The notes under the pieces are model-generated. The model saw only the letters and a program-made list of their open reading frames with translations. It was not told the DNA's origin and did not search any database. Shown here one piece after another: positions 1-8,840 of a stretch of DNA of 63,119 nucleotides. Both the position numbers and the translations under genes were made by a program. This DNA comes from DAOSEC01 sp035362935. GTDB lineage: Bacteria > Bacillota_I > Bacilli_A > ML615J-28 > CAG-313. The stretch lies in NCBI GenBank assembly GCA_035362935.1, contig DAOSEC010000011.1, positions 1 to 63,119 on the forward strand, read 5' to 3'. Numbering within the stretch: the stretch's first letter is position 1; every line of letters begins with the position of its first letter.

Positions 1-53
1 TGTGGATAACTAGAAACCAAAATAAAAAGACCATCGACTTTGTCGACAGTCTG

Positions 54-78
54 AGATACACCACTTGGTGTATCTTTT
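54..78 (+). terminator. Rho-independent terminator of the gene upstream of the window
   Basis: An eight-pair stem (gatacacc / ggtgtatc, 55-62 with 67-74) with a four-base loop is followed by TTTT. It ends a gene lying outside the window and sits just before the rsmE promoter. Confidence 0.7.
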
Positions 79-86
79 CATTTTGC

Positions 87-115
87 TTCAATTTTTTGGT
101 GTTTTGTGGTATAAT
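87..115 (+). promoter_or_regulatory. Promoter of the rsmE operon, extended -10
   Basis: TATAAT at 110-115 is preceded by TGG, giving an extended -10. A weak -35 (TTCAAT, 87-92) lies 17 bases upstream. It is placed about 30 bases before the rsmE start. Confidence 0.65.
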
Positions 116-141
116 ATATAATTATAAAAAAGGTGATGAGT

Positions 142-903
142 ATGCAACGATATTTTGTGAATAACAATCAAATAAAGAGTCAACGAGTCACAATTACCGG
201 TGATGATGCTCATCACATCAGTGTTGTGATGCGTATGAAAAAGCAAGATGAAGTCATTGTTTGCAACCAAGAAAGAGAAGCATACTTATGTGTTATTGAG
301 TCGTTTGATAAAAATAGCGTCTATCTAAGTGTGAAAGAACAAATCAATCATAATCCGGAATTGCCGATTAATGTAACGATTGCACAAGGATTGATTCGAA
401 GAGAAAAGACCGAAGAAGTCATCCAAAAGATCACCGAGCTTGGAGCGTATCGCTACATTCCACTCATCATGGAACGCTCTATTGTGAAAGTAATCAAGGA
501 ACAAGAAGATAAAAAAATAGAGCGATATCAAAAAATCGCCAAAGAGGCATCGGAACAATCTCATCGCACAAGCTTATTACAACTATCAAAAGCGATGTCG
601 TTGAAAGAACTAATCGCGATTAAGAACACATTTGATCTTTGTTTGTTCGCATATGAAGATATGGGACGCAAGTCTGATGACACACTTAAATCACTTCTTT
701 CAACATTTACAAAAAACAATTTACTAGTAGTTGTTGGACCAGAAGGTGGGTTTGGTGGATCGGAAGTCGACATATTAATAAAAGAAGGATTTATTCCAGT
801 TGGATTAGGTCCACGTATCTTAAGAACAGAGACAGCACCGCAGTATATCATGTCGGTGATTAGCTATCAATTTGAACTAGGTGAAACAAATGAAAGTAAG
901 TAG
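142..903 (+). CDS. rsmE: 16S rRNA (uracil-1498-N3)-methyltransferase RsmE
   Basis: This is a SPOUT-class methyltransferase of 253 residues, the usual RsmE length. The family methylates N3 of U1498 in 16S rRNA using S-adenosylmethionine. The C-terminal half carries the trefoil-knot signatures GPEGGFGGSE and LGPRILRTETA. The start at ATG 142 is chosen because AGGTG (131-135) sits six bases before it; an in-frame GTG at 133 is part of that ribosome-binding site. The gene overlaps mtaB by 14 bases. The rsmE-mtaB order matches the Bacillus yqeU-yqeV pair. It heads an operon with mtaB, cshB and nfo. Confidence 0.95.
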   Translation: MQRYFVNNNQIKSQRVTITGDDAHHISVVMRMKKQDEVIVCNQEREAYLCVIESFDKNSVYLSVKEQINHNPELPINVTIAQGLIRREKTEEVIQKITELGAYRYIPLIMERSIVKVIKEQEDKKIERYQKIAKEASEQSHRTSLLQLSKAMSLKELIAIKNTFDLCLFAYEDMGRKSDDTLKSLLSTFTKNNLLVVVGPEGGFGGSEVDILIKEGFIPVGLGPRILRTETAPQYIMSVISYQFELGETNESK

Positions 904-2209
904 TTATACCTTAGGGTGTAAAGTCAATATATATGAAACTGAGGCAGTGATGAATGATTTTCTTGATCATGGGTACATCATAACCGATTTTGATGATGTG
1001 AGCGATGTTTATATTATCAATACGTGTAGTGTTACTTCGACATCAGATTCAAAGTCACGTAAGATCATCAGACAAGCTACAAGAAGAAATCCCAATGCTG
1101 TAATCGCGGTAATGGGATGTTACTCACAACTAAAACCAGAAGATGTATCATCGATAGAGGGTGTTGATATTATCATTGGAACCGATAAGCGTCATCAACT
1201 CTATGATTTGGTTTCAGAAACATTACAAAGTAAGAAAAAGCAAGTATTGGTAGATCGTATCTTTGATGTCGATGTTTTTGAGGAATTAAAGGTAAAGCGT
1301 TTCTTCACTCACACCAGAGGATTTATTAAAATACAAGATGGATGTGAGAATTTCTGTAGTTATTGTACCATTCCATTCGCGAGAGGTAAGGTTCGAAGTC
1401 GAAAGAAAGAAAGCATCATTGTTGAAATCAAACAATTAGTGGATAGTGGTGTCAAGGAAATTATTTTATCTGGAATTAATACTGGAGCCTATGGACAAGA
1501 TTTATCGGAATATCGATTACACCATTTGTTAAAGGATTTAATCGAAGCGGTTCCAAAATTAAGAAGAATTCGCATTTCATCGATTGAACTAATGGAAGTA
1601 AGTGAAGAATTGCTTCAAACAATCAAACAATATGAATCACACTTTGCGTATCATCTACACATACCGCTTCAAGGCGGTTCTGATAATACCTTAAAGAAGA
1701 TGAACCGAAAGTATCGCACAAGTGAGTACCAAGCAAAAATTAATCGTGTAAGAGAGCTGTTTCCAAACATTGCGATTACGACCGATTGTTTGGCTGGGTT
1801 TGTTGGTGAAACAGATCAAGATTTTGAAGACGCATATGCGTTTATCAAGCAACTATCGTTTTCGGAAATGCATATTTTCCCATATTCTCGTAGAAGTGGT
1901 ACAGCTGCTGATCATATGGAAGGTCATTTGTCCGAGCAAATCAAACATGAAAGAACTCATAAATTAATTGAGTTATCCAAAAGTATGGCGATAGAGTACC
2001 GAACCAAGTTTATTGGTCAAACACTAGAAGTATTGGTTGAGAGTAAAAAAGATGGACATTGGTTTGGAAGAAGTTCAAACTATATTGAAGTTGAATTTAC
2101 ATCAGCCGAACAACTAGAAAATAGAATAGTCTATGTAACATTAACCGATGCAACTTACCCAGTTGCGAAGGCAATCTTTATCAGAAAGGAAGAGGAAAAT
2201 GAGTTTTAA
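890..2209 (+). CDS. mtaB: tRNA threonylcarbamoyladenosine methylthiotransferase MtaB
   Basis: A radical-SAM methylthiotransferase of 439 residues, predicted to add the 2-methylthio group to t6A37 in tRNAs reading ANN codons. Three cysteines of the N-terminal UPF0004 domain are visible (C10 in TLGCKVN, C46 in NTCSVT, C77 in MGCYSQ). They should bind the auxiliary iron-sulfur cluster. The radical-SAM CxxxCxxC is C152, C156 and C159 in GCENFCSYCT. A TRAM-like RNA-binding domain closes the protein. ATG 890 is preferred: AGGTG at 879-883 is correctly spaced. The start lies inside rsmE and the end overlaps cshB by 11 bases, so translation is probably coupled. Confidence 0.94.
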   Translation: MKVSSYTLGCKVNIYETEAVMNDFLDHGYIITDFDDVSDVYIINTCSVTSTSDSKSRKIIRQATRRNPNAVIAVMGCYSQLKPEDVSSIEGVDIIIGTDKRHQLYDLVSETLQSKKKQVLVDRIFDVDVFEELKVKRFFTHTRGFIKIQDGCENFCSYCTIPFARGKVRSRKKESIIVEIKQLVDSGVKEIILSGINTGAYGQDLSEYRLHHLLKDLIEAVPKLRRIRISSIELMEVSEELLQTIKQYESHFAYHLHIPLQGGSDNTLKKMNRKYRTSEYQAKINRVRELFPNIAITTDCLAGFVGETDQDFEDAYAFIKQLSFSEMHIFPYSRRSGTAADHMEGHLSEQIKHERTHKLIELSKSMAIEYRTKFIGQTLEVLVESKKDGHWFGRSSNYIEVEFTSAEQLENRIVYVTLTDATYPVAKAIFIRKEEENEF

Positions 2210-3542
2210 ACAATATTTATTAAAACCATATATCATGGAAGCGTTAAGTGAATTAAAATTCATTCAACCAACTCCAATTCAAGAAAAAGTAATCCCTAAG
2301 ATTTTAAAGGGGGAAAACATTGTTGGAAAAAGTGAAACAGGGAGTGGAAAAACACATTCGTTTTTACTACCACTGTTTCAAAAGTTAGATGAAACGAAGC
2401 GCGAGATTCAAATCGTCATTATTTCTCCAACCAGAGAATTAGCGTTTCAATTGTATGAAGAAGCAACTAAAATCGCAAAACATTCGAGTGTTGAGTTAGA
2501 CATCCGTCTTATGGTTGGGGGAACCAACCGTGAGGCTGAACTTGCACGATTAGAAAAAAACCAACCACAAATTGTGATTGGGACCCTAGGTAAAATTACT
2601 GATTTGGCTATTTCAAAAAATGCATTAAAGATTCATACCGCATCATATGTTGTTATTGATGAAGCGGATATGGTATTTGATGAAAGTGAATTGATTGATG
2701 TAGATAAGGTAATGGGAATCTTTGATGAACATGTTCAAATCATGGTATTCTCAGCAACGATACCAAAGTCATTGATGCATTTCTTAAACAAATACTTAAG
2801 CAAAACCGAATTAATTGATTTGAATGAGAAAAAATTTGCATCTACAAAAGTAGAACACATTTTTATTCCAACCAAAGCAAAGGTAAAAGAAGACGTGCTT
2901 TTGGAACTCTTTCAAATCATTCAACCATATTTGGCATTGATTTTTGTAAACACAAAAACAAAAGTAGATGAGCTAGCTGCGTTTTTAGCAGAGCATGGAT
3001 ACAGGGTTGGGAAAATTCATGGAGACATGGATGATCGTGATCGAAAACAAATGTTGAAACGAATCAAACAACTAGAATTTCAATATGTCGTCGCAAGTGA
3101 CATAGCAGCTCGTGGTATTGATATCATTGGTGTTAGCCATGTCATCAATTTTGAACTACCAACCGAAGTGGAATATTATGTTCACCGTAGTGGTAGAACT
3201 GCTCGTGCGGCATTAACAGGTCAAGCAATTACACTATTTGATTATGAATCAGATGAATATGTAACAAAATTAAAAGCCAAAGGATTATCAATTAAGTTTA
3301 AGAAAATCGAACATGGGGAACTTGTTGATACGTTAATTCGTGCGAAATCTACACGAAAATCTGCGATTGATACCTTATCATCTGAACTTCATTCAAACAC
3401 TCCTGTACCTAAGAAAGTAAAACCAGGGTATAAGAAAAAAAGAAAAGAACTGATTGAAAAACAAATCAAGCAAGCAAAGAAAGCTCAAATCAGTGATATT
3501 TATAAAAGGAGAGCGAAAGATGAAAATAGGATGTCACGTTAG
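2199..3542 (+). CDS. cshB: DEAD-box RNA helicase, CshB-like
   Basis: A 447-residue ATP-dependent RNA helicase. Visible motifs in order are the Q motif (FIQPTPIQ, 21-28), Walker A SETGSGKT (45-52), Ia PTRELA, DEAD at 154-157, SAT in FSATIP, VASDIAARGIDI (motif V) and HRSGRTARA (motif VI). The C-terminal tail is short and Lys/Arg-rich, suited to RNA binding. The start at 2199 follows AAGAGG; longer in-frame readings extend into mtaB without a ribosome-binding site. In Bacillus cshB (yqfR) is next to nfo (yqfS), and the same adjacency here supports the CshB assignment. It overlaps nfo by 23 bases. Confidence 0.9.
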   Translation: MSFKQYLLKPYIMEALSELKFIQPTPIQEKVIPKILKGENIVGKSETGSGKTHSFLLPLFQKLDETKREIQIVIISPTRELAFQLYEEATKIAKHSSVELDIRLMVGGTNREAELARLEKNQPQIVIGTLGKITDLAISKNALKIHTASYVVIDEADMVFDESELIDVDKVMGIFDEHVQIMVFSATIPKSLMHFLNKYLSKTELIDLNEKKFASTKVEHIFIPTKAKVKEDVLLELFQIIQPYLALIFVNTKTKVDELAAFLAEHGYRVGKIHGDMDDRDRKQMLKRIKQLEFQYVVASDIAARGIDIIGVSHVINFELPTEVEYYVHRSGRTARAALTGQAITLFDYESDEYVTKLKAKGLSIKFKKIEHGELVDTLIRAKSTRKSAIDTLSSELHSNTPVPKKVKPGYKKKRKELIEKQIKQAKKAQISDIYKRRAKDENRMSR

Positions 3543-4425
3543 CAACAACGGAACTTCCATGTTACATGGTGCCGTTTTAGAAGCACTTTCTTATGATGCA
3601 AATGCATTTATGATCTATACGGGTGCACCACAAAATACATTTCGTAAAAAAATCGAAGAAATGCAAATTGAGGCGATGAGACAAGAGCTAAAAGCAAATG
3701 GAATTTCGTTTCATGATGTTGTGGTACATGCTCCTTATATTGTTAACCTAGCACAACCAGACTCAGAAAAAAGAGACTTCGCTGTTCGGTTTTTAACGAA
3801 TGAAGTCAAAATTACGGCTGCCATAGGAGCAAAATCGATGGTGCTACATCCTGGAGCTCATGTTGGTGGTGGAATTGATTCTGGTGTTGAACTGATCGCA
3901 GAAGGGATTAACAAAATAATAGAAAATACAAAAGAACTTGATGTTGTCATTGCGTTAGAAACAATGGCTGGAAAAGGAACGGAAGTAGGATCTCGATTTG
4001 AAGAAATCAAGGCAATTATTGACCGCGTTCAAGATCAATCAAGAATAGGTGTATGTATGGACTCTTGTCACATCAATGACGCAGGTTATGACATCATCCA
4101 CTCTTACCAAGAAGTGATGAATGAATTTGATAACATTGTTGGGTTTGATAAACTAAGAGTGCTCCACATCAATGATTCGAAAAACCCAATCGGGGCTAGA
4201 AAAGACCGCCATGAAAACATTGGTTATGGAACACTTGGGTTTGAGACGTTAATGCAATTTTTTAACGATCCAAGATTTGAATTCATTCCTAAGATATTAG
4301 AAACACCTTATGTAGATGATGAGAATGGTACAAGTTACCCTCCTTATTATCATGAAATCAAAATGATTAAACAAGGTGTCTTTAATCCAGAGTTAATCAA
4401 TCAAGTGAAACAAGGTAATAAGTAA
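3520..4425 (+). CDS. nfo: Endonuclease IV (AP endonuclease)
   Basis: A 301-residue member of the TIM-barrel endonuclease IV family, which cuts DNA 5' of abasic sites in base-excision repair and uses three zinc ions. Metal-binding segments are visible: VVHAPYIVNLA, LHPGAHVG, ALETMAGKG, CMDSCHINDAGYD and HINDSKNPIGARKDRHENIG. AAAGGAGAG (3506-3513) sets the start at ATG 3520, inside cshB; the upstream in-frame extension would lie wholly within cshB. It is the last gene of the operon and ends at a terminator shared with ispG. Confidence 0.95.
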   Translation: MKIGCHVSNNGTSMLHGAVLEALSYDANAFMIYTGAPQNTFRKKIEEMQIEAMRQELKANGISFHDVVVHAPYIVNLAQPDSEKRDFAVRFLTNEVKITAAIGAKSMVLHPGAHVGGGIDSGVELIAEGINKIIENTKELDVVIALETMAGKGTEVGSRFEEIKAIIDRVQDQSRIGVCMDSCHINDAGYDIIHSYQEVMNEFDNIVGFDKLRVLHINDSKNPIGARKDRHENIGYGTLGFETLMQFFNDPRFEFIPKILETPYVDDENGTSYPPYYHEIKMIKQGVFNPELINQVKQGNK

Positions 4426-4463
4426 AAAAAGGTTAAAGTGATTATTTCACTTTAACCTTTTTG
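4424..4463. terminator. Bidirectional terminator between nfo and ispG
   Basis: A perfect 14-pair stem (4428-4441 with 4447-4460) is flanked by A and T runs, so it can end transcription of both convergent genes. Confidence 0.85.
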
Positions 4464-4464
4464 A

Positions 4465-5532
4465 TTAGCTTAGATTTCGTTGTTTGATTAATGCATCGAT
4501 TTCAAGTTTGAGTTCTCTTACGATGTCTTCTTGTTTGATGGTTCGGACCACTTTTCCAGCCTTGAATAGAAGTGCTTGGCTTTTTCCACCAGCAATTCCG
4601 ATGTCGGCTTCTTTTGCTTCTCCTGGACCATTCACTGCACATCCCATAATAGCAACCTTAATATCGGTATTTAACGTATTTAAATATTCCTCAATTTCGT
4701 TCACAATTGGAAACATATCGTATTGTAACCTACCACAAGTTGGACAACTTGTTAATTTTGGTTTGGTGTATAGGTTAAAAATCGATAACAATTCTTTCGC
4801 AACCTTAATTTCTTCGATCGGTTCTGCGGTCAATGAGACGCGAATGGTCGACCCAATTCCCTCAGCCAGTAGGGTTCCTAATGCATAGGTTGATTTTACC
4901 GTTCCCCCTAAAGCTGTCCCAGCTTCCGTTACCCCAATATGGAGTGGATAAGGAAATGTTTTGCTTGCTAAACGGTAAGCCTCAATTGTATTGAAGGTAT
5001 CTGAGGTTTTGATTGAAATGATGATATCATGGAAATCAAGAGATTCTAAGATATCAACATGCCGTTTCGCACTTTCCACCAAAGCTTCTGGTGTTGGGTG
5101 TCCATATTTTTCTAGGATATCTTTTTCAAGAGAACCGCCATTGACTCCAATTCGAATTGGAATTTGTTTTTCTTTGCATGCATTGACAACTTTAACGATG
5201 CGGTCTAGATTACCAATGTTTCCTGGATTGATACGTAGTTTATCCACACCAGCCTCAATTGCCATTAAGGCAAGACGATAGTCAAAATGAATATCAGCAG
5301 CGAGTGGAATGGTAATTTGACGTTTGATTTCTTTTAAAGCAAGAGCATCTTCGCGATCGAATACGGCAACTCGAACCATTTGGCAACCAGCAGTTGTCAA
5401 TTCATAAATTTGATTGACCGTTGCTTCTACATCTGCTGTTTTCGTGTTCGTCATACTTTGGATGATGACATTATTACTTCCACCTATGGTTAAATTACCT
5501 ACCTTGATTGGTTTGGTTAAGAGTCGATTCAT
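4465..5532 (-). CDS. ispG: 4-hydroxy-3-methylbut-2-en-1-yl diphosphate synthase IspG (GcpE)
   Basis: This 355-residue enzyme carries out the penultimate step of the MEP isoprenoid pathway, reducing methylerythritol cyclodiphosphate to HMBPP. The N-terminal TIM barrel starts with VGNLTIGGSNN. The 4Fe-4S ligands are in the C-terminal domain: C263 and C266 (SCPTCG), C298 (MGCAVNGPGE) and E305. The length matches bacterial IspG without the plant-type insert. ATG at 5532 overlaps the TGA of the upstream regulator-like gene by four bases (ATGA), which implies coupled translation. Confidence 0.96.
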   Translation of the reverse strand: MNRLLTKPIKVGNLTIGGSNNVIIQSMTNTKTADVEATVNQIYELTTAGCQMVRVAVFDREDALALKEIKRQITIPLAADIHFDYRLALMAIEAGVDKLRINPGNIGNLDRIVKVVNACKEKQIPIRIGVNGGSLEKDILEKYGHPTPEALVESAKRHVDILESLDFHDIIISIKTSDTFNTIEAYRLASKTFPYPLHIGVTEAGTALGGTVKSTYALGTLLAEGIGSTIRVSLTAEPIEEIKVAKELLSIFNLYTKPKLTSCPTCGRLQYDMFPIVNEIEEYLNTLNTDIKVAIMGCAVNGPGEAKEADIGIAGGKSQALLFKAGKVVRTIKQEDIVRELKLEIDALIKQRNLS

Positions 5533-6041
5533 TTTGCTTCCTTTGTTTTTACTGCCTTCTTGGTTGGTGAAACCGCGATTTCAGTAGATTCTGTTTTTGG
5601 TTTTGCACGTTTTTTCTTTTTGCGTTGTGGAGAGCGAATACGCCCTTTGCGCAACATATTATATACGGTTGATCTAGATAGATCTAATCCATGCTCTTCT
5701 TTAAGGATAATCGCATATTGACTAAAGTTTGTCCCTTTGTATTGTTTACGATAAAGGGAAGTTACTTGTTGTCTAATTTCATCTTCGTATGTATTGACAG
5801 GTTTGTTATATTTGTTTTTATGTACAACTCCTTCAATCCCTTCGTTTAACACTTGTCGTTTTAGATTTCTGACTTGTCTTGTGGTGATTTTAAGCATTTG
5901 AGCTGCTTTTGGACCATTTATTTCACCGGCAATCAGTCGATTGATTACACGCAATTTTTTCTTTTCGATTTTACTTAGCTTTTTCTTTTTCTTGAGTTCA
6001 TCTAACTCTTCTTCGGTTACTAAGATTTCTTCCGTGTTCAT
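5529..6041 (-). CDS. Small DNA-binding protein related to the N-terminal part of ISNCY/IS1202-type transposases
   Basis: A 170-residue basic protein with two helix-turn-helix-like segments. The first is at about 31-66 (GEINGPKAAQMLKITTRQVR); the second, at about 97-134, ends in SRSTVYNMLRKGRIRSP. This layout resembles the DNA-binding half of ISNCY/IS1202-group transposases (known-family comparison from memory). The DDE catalytic domain is absent: the protein ends in a Lys-rich tail (140-170). It begins with a Lys/Glu-rich stretch. AGGAGG precedes the ATG and a good promoter lies upstream, so it is an intact expressed gene and not a decayed copy. It is co-transcribed with ispG. Its role is unknown; a domesticated transposase fragment acting as a regulator or nucleoid protein is one possibility. 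Confidence 0.7.
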   Translation of the reverse strand: MNTEEILVTEEELDELKKKKKLSKIEKKKLRVINRLIAGEINGPKAAQMLKITTRQVRNLKRQVLNEGIEGVVHKNKYNKPVNTYEDEIRQQVTSLYRKQYKGTNFSQYAIILKEEHGLDLSRSTVYNMLRKGRIRSPQRKKKKRAKPKTESTEIAVSPTKKAVKTKEAK

Positions 6042-6082
6042 TTGTGTGTCCTCCTATTCTTCAATCATTTTTTTACTATGTA

Positions 6083-6111
6083 ATGATATCATACATTCAT
6101 GAAAAATTCAA
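6083..6111 (-). promoter_or_regulatory. Promoter of the HTH-ispG operon
   Basis: Read on the minus strand: TTGAAT (6111-6106), a 17-base spacer, then TATCAT (6088-6083). AGGAGG follows just before the start codon at 6041. Confidence 0.8.
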
Positions 6112-6152
6112 CTTAAATAGGAAAAATCTTAATAATAAACATTCTCTTATCA

Positions 6153-6182
6153 TTGGAAAAAAACAATTTATTGTGGTATACT
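6153..6182 (+). promoter_or_regulatory. Promoter of the RluA-family gene, extended -10
   Basis: TTGGAA (6153-6158), an 18-base spacer, and TATACT (6177-6182) preceded by TGG. It is divergent from the HTH-ispG promoter. Confidence 0.7.
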
Positions 6183-6205
6183 AATTAAGGAAAGGAGTGA
6201 TATGT

Positions 6206-6928
6206 ATGCCAAACATCACAGATTATGCGAAAATGTTGCATGTGGTTTTCGAGGACAATCATGTGTTAGTTGTTAAGAAATTTATTGGTGTGCCATCACA
6301 GCTAGATGAAAGCGAAGATCCAGATATGGTTTCGATCGTCAAAGAATATATAAAAGTAAAATATGATAAACCAGGGAATGTGTACTTAGGTTTGATTCAC
6401 CGTTTGGACCGCATGGTTGGAGGGTTAATGGTGTTTGCGAAAACATCAAAAGCAGCATCAAGACTATCAAAAATGGTTCAAGACAATGAGTTTGAAAAAA
6501 AGTACTACGCAGTTGTGAACGGAAAAATGAAAAAAGAATCAAAGTTTACAAAAGTAGAAGACTATTTGGTCAAGGATGAATCTACTAGAATGAGTAAAGT
6601 GGATAAAAGAAAGGGAAAGTACTCTAGTTTAGAGTATATTTCAAAAGGTTCTTTTTCCTTTCAAGGCCAAGAGTATTCATTGCTTGATATTGCCTTAGAA
6701 ACAGGAAGACACCACCAAATTCGAGTCCAAATGGCAAATATAGGTCATCCACTCTATGGAGATGTTAAGTATGGCCAAGCTGTCAATCAAGTTGGTCAAG
6801 TTCTTGGATTATGGGCGTATCAGTTGTCATTTCCACATCCTATCACTCAAATGAAAATGAGTTTTAAGTTATCTCCAGAATACACTGGTATTTGGAATAC
6901 CGTGTATGAGGTTGGTTTATTGAAATAA
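6206..6928 (+). CDS. RluA-family pseudouridine synthase without an S4 domain
   Basis: A 240-residue rRNA or tRNA pseudouridine synthase. The catalytic motif HRLDR is at 65-69 with D68 as the nucleophile. The later conserved segment ETGRHHQIRVQ is also present. The protein has only the catalytic domain; the N-terminal S4 RNA-binding domain of RluC/RluD is missing, so the target uridine cannot be named. ATG 6206 is chosen with AAAGGAG upstream; an in-frame GTG at 6197 lies at the ribosome-binding site. It is a single-gene unit from its own promoter. Confidence 0.88.
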   Translation: MPNITDYAKMLHVVFEDNHVLVVKKFIGVPSQLDESEDPDMVSIVKEYIKVKYDKPGNVYLGLIHRLDRMVGGLMVFAKTSKAASRLSKMVQDNEFEKKYYAVVNGKMKKESKFTKVEDYLVKDESTRMSKVDKRKGKYSSLEYISKGSFSFQGQEYSLLDIALETGRHHQIRVQMANIGHPLYGDVKYGQAVNQVGQVLGLWAYQLSFPHPITQMKMSFKLSPEYTGIWNTVYEVGLLK

Positions 6929-6959
6929 AGATTGAAAAACATAAACCTTTGTTGTAAAA

Positions 6960-6965
6960 TATAAT
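6960..6965 (+). promoter_or_regulatory. Probable -10 element for the membrane protein-metK unit
   Basis: TATAAT lies 20 bases before the start codon at 6986. No well-spaced -35 box is visible; TTGAAA at 6932-6937 is 22 bases away. Confidence 0.45.
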
Positions 6966-6985
6966 AAATAAATGGTGGTGAGTTT

Positions 6986-8839
6986 ATGTTTATCGAAAAA
7001 GAGAAAGATCAGTTACAAGTGATGGAAGAACCAAATGCGGATCAAGTGATTGATAAAAAAGACGAAGAAATTGTTAGTCAAGTAGAATTAAAAGAAGAGG
7101 TTACTGTAGAACCAACAGTTACACAAGAACAAACTCAAGCTGCACCAACAGAAGTTGCAGATTTTTCAGATGTTATCGAACCTGTCGTTGTAACAACAGA
7201 TCAAAGTAAATCACCAAAAATAGATAAAAAGAAGAAAGTGAATGTAAAAAAGGAAAAAGTTGTCATCATTGATGAAGAAGCTTTGGCACTTGAAAAAGAA
7301 AAAGAAGAAAAAATCCGTAGAGCAAAGCGAATCAAACGATTAAAACGAAAAGAGTTTTTTGCGAGCGTAAAACATAAGTTTCAAATGTGGTTAGACAAGT
7401 ATATGCTTCGCAAATACAATAAAACATTCGCAGACATTAATGTAACTGAGGTTAGAGAAAAACTAAAATCAAAGCGTACTTGGGTAGAGTGGTTCAATAA
7501 TTTATTTGGATTTGAAGAAGGAATTGATATTCTAGACCAAGATGCGGTATTGTTTCGTAAGAATTGTGTAATAAAGCGTATCATCTTTATAGCCAACTTA
7601 TTCTTAATCGCGATCATCACTTTTACGGTGAACGTGAACTTTATTGTTTCCCTAGCGATTTTAATACCATCGATTCTTGTAAACCGTTATTTAAAACGAA
7701 CAATATATGAAGAACCAAGCAATCCAGTTCGTCAACAGGTAGCGATGTATTTAGCAAGTTCTTATATTTTCCTATTAAGCATAGGAATTTACATTAAGCT
7801 AAAATTAGACGCAACAACTGCGATTACCGCTGCCAATTCAATCATTGGAACTGCAGGTTATCAAGCAGCTTTGGAAAAAGCAGAAATGCTTGGAAGCATT
7901 GCGAATGCAGGTTATATTGTTATCTTTTTTGCGATTGCGATAATTGGGTTATATCAATCGCGAAAACTGATGGATACGATGTTTAAATGGATTTTCGCTG
8001 GAGTTATTTTAATTAACTTAACCGTGTTACATCCAGTATACAATTATGTATCCGATGTTGGAGATTTCTTCCGTTTCTTTGGAAGCGAAGCATTCCGTGA
8101 TATCATCATCCGACTTGCGATTTTACTGATGTTTATGCTTGTGGTTTATGCAACCGCATCGATTGCAGAATCAATCAGCAAAAACCGCCTTGAAGAGTTG
8201 ATGAAACGACAACGCCTTGAACTTGAGTTTGCGAGAGTCGTAGGAAATGTTTTTAATGTCATTAATGTCTTTAATGAATCGAATCGAAATGAAACCGTTG
8301 ATAGTGTTTATTGTAAAGCTGAGATGGTGCGTGAATTTTCAAAAATGATGAAACTCGATGAAGATAAAATTGATGATTTGTATGATTTTTCCGTGATACA
8401 CGTGAACAATAGAAACAAGCTAACGTTTGATGAATTCAAGAACAAACGAAACCTAGATGACACCGACTACACCGATATTCAATTTCGAACAAACATTGGG
8501 TTACGAGTGGTAAGACGTTTGGAAATGGTTCAAATCGCAGAAGATGCAATTCGAGCACATTTTGAAAAATGGGAAAGTTTGAATGTGATTGAAAAATACA
8601 AAGGAAGTCATTTTTCACAAGAAGAGCAAATGGTACTTTTAATTGATTTTTATGAAGCGTTACGCTCTACAAGAAATTATAAGTCAACAATGAGACACAA
8701 ACCATCGGTAGATTTGTTATCTCGCATGTTCTTTGATTTCTTCAACCCAGCAATTTTGGAAATGTTTAAGAGACATTCCGATGAATTTTCAGAAATTTAT
8801 ACCAAATATAATAGATTAGAAGAGGAGAATATTACATAA
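6986..8839 (+). CDS. Membrane protein with a degenerate HD-GYP-like cytoplasmic domain
   Basis: A 617-residue protein of unusual build. Residues 1-80 are acidic (Glu/Val/Thr-rich) and 80-130 are very Lys/Arg-rich. About six membrane helices fall between 197 and 393. A helical linker (398-420) leads to a soluble tail at 430-610. That tail follows the order of an HD-GYP phosphodiesterase: KLTFDEF, RTNIGLRVVRRLE, then AHFEKWE where HHErwDG would be, LIDFYEALRSTRNYK (compare vaDvfdAl..RpYr) and FNPAILEMF. The HD pair, the HHE and the GYP are lost, so hydrolysis of a cyclic dinucleotide is unlikely and a binding or scaffold role is more plausible (inference). It ends one base before metK. Confidence 0.6.
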   Translation: MFIEKEKDQLQVMEEPNADQVIDKKDEEIVSQVELKEEVTVEPTVTQEQTQAAPTEVADFSDVIEPVVVTTDQSKSPKIDKKKKVNVKKEKVVIIDEEALALEKEKEEKIRRAKRIKRLKRKEFFASVKHKFQMWLDKYMLRKYNKTFADINVTEVREKLKSKRTWVEWFNNLFGFEEGIDILDQDAVLFRKNCVIKRIIFIANLFLIAIITFTVNVNFIVSLAILIPSILVNRYLKRTIYEEPSNPVRQQVAMYLASSYIFLLSIGIYIKLKLDATTAITAANSIIGTAGYQAALEKAEMLGSIANAGYIVIFFAIAIIGLYQSRKLMDTMFKWIFAGVILINLTVLHPVYNYVSDVGDFFRFFGSEAFRDIIIRLAILLMFMLVVYATASIAESISKNRLEELMKRQRLELEFARVVGNVFNVINVFNESNRNETVDSVYCKAEMVREFSKMMKLDEDKIDDLYDFSVIHVNNRNKLTFDEFKNKRNLDDTDYTDIQFRTNIGLRVVRRLEMVQIAEDAIRAHFEKWESLNVIEKYKGSHFSQEEQMVLLIDFYEALRSTRNYKSTMRHKPSVDLLSRMFFDFFNPAILEMFKRHSDEFSEIYTKYNRLEEENIT

Positions 8840-8840
8840 A

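Noticed and set aside
1..9. TGTGGATAA, a perfect DnaA box (minus orientation) at the first bases, which might suggest a nearby origin.
   Set aside because: A second perfect box lies at 5240-5248 inside ispG, and about one match is expected by chance in a window of this length and base composition. There is no cluster of boxes, no AT-rich unwinding region with iterons and no dnaA/dnaN gene.
4484..5281. Long open frames opposite ispG (and similar ones opposite ord, oraE and others).
   Set aside because: They lack ribosome-binding sites and recognisable domains and lie wholly antisense to well-supported genes; they are by-products of codon usage.
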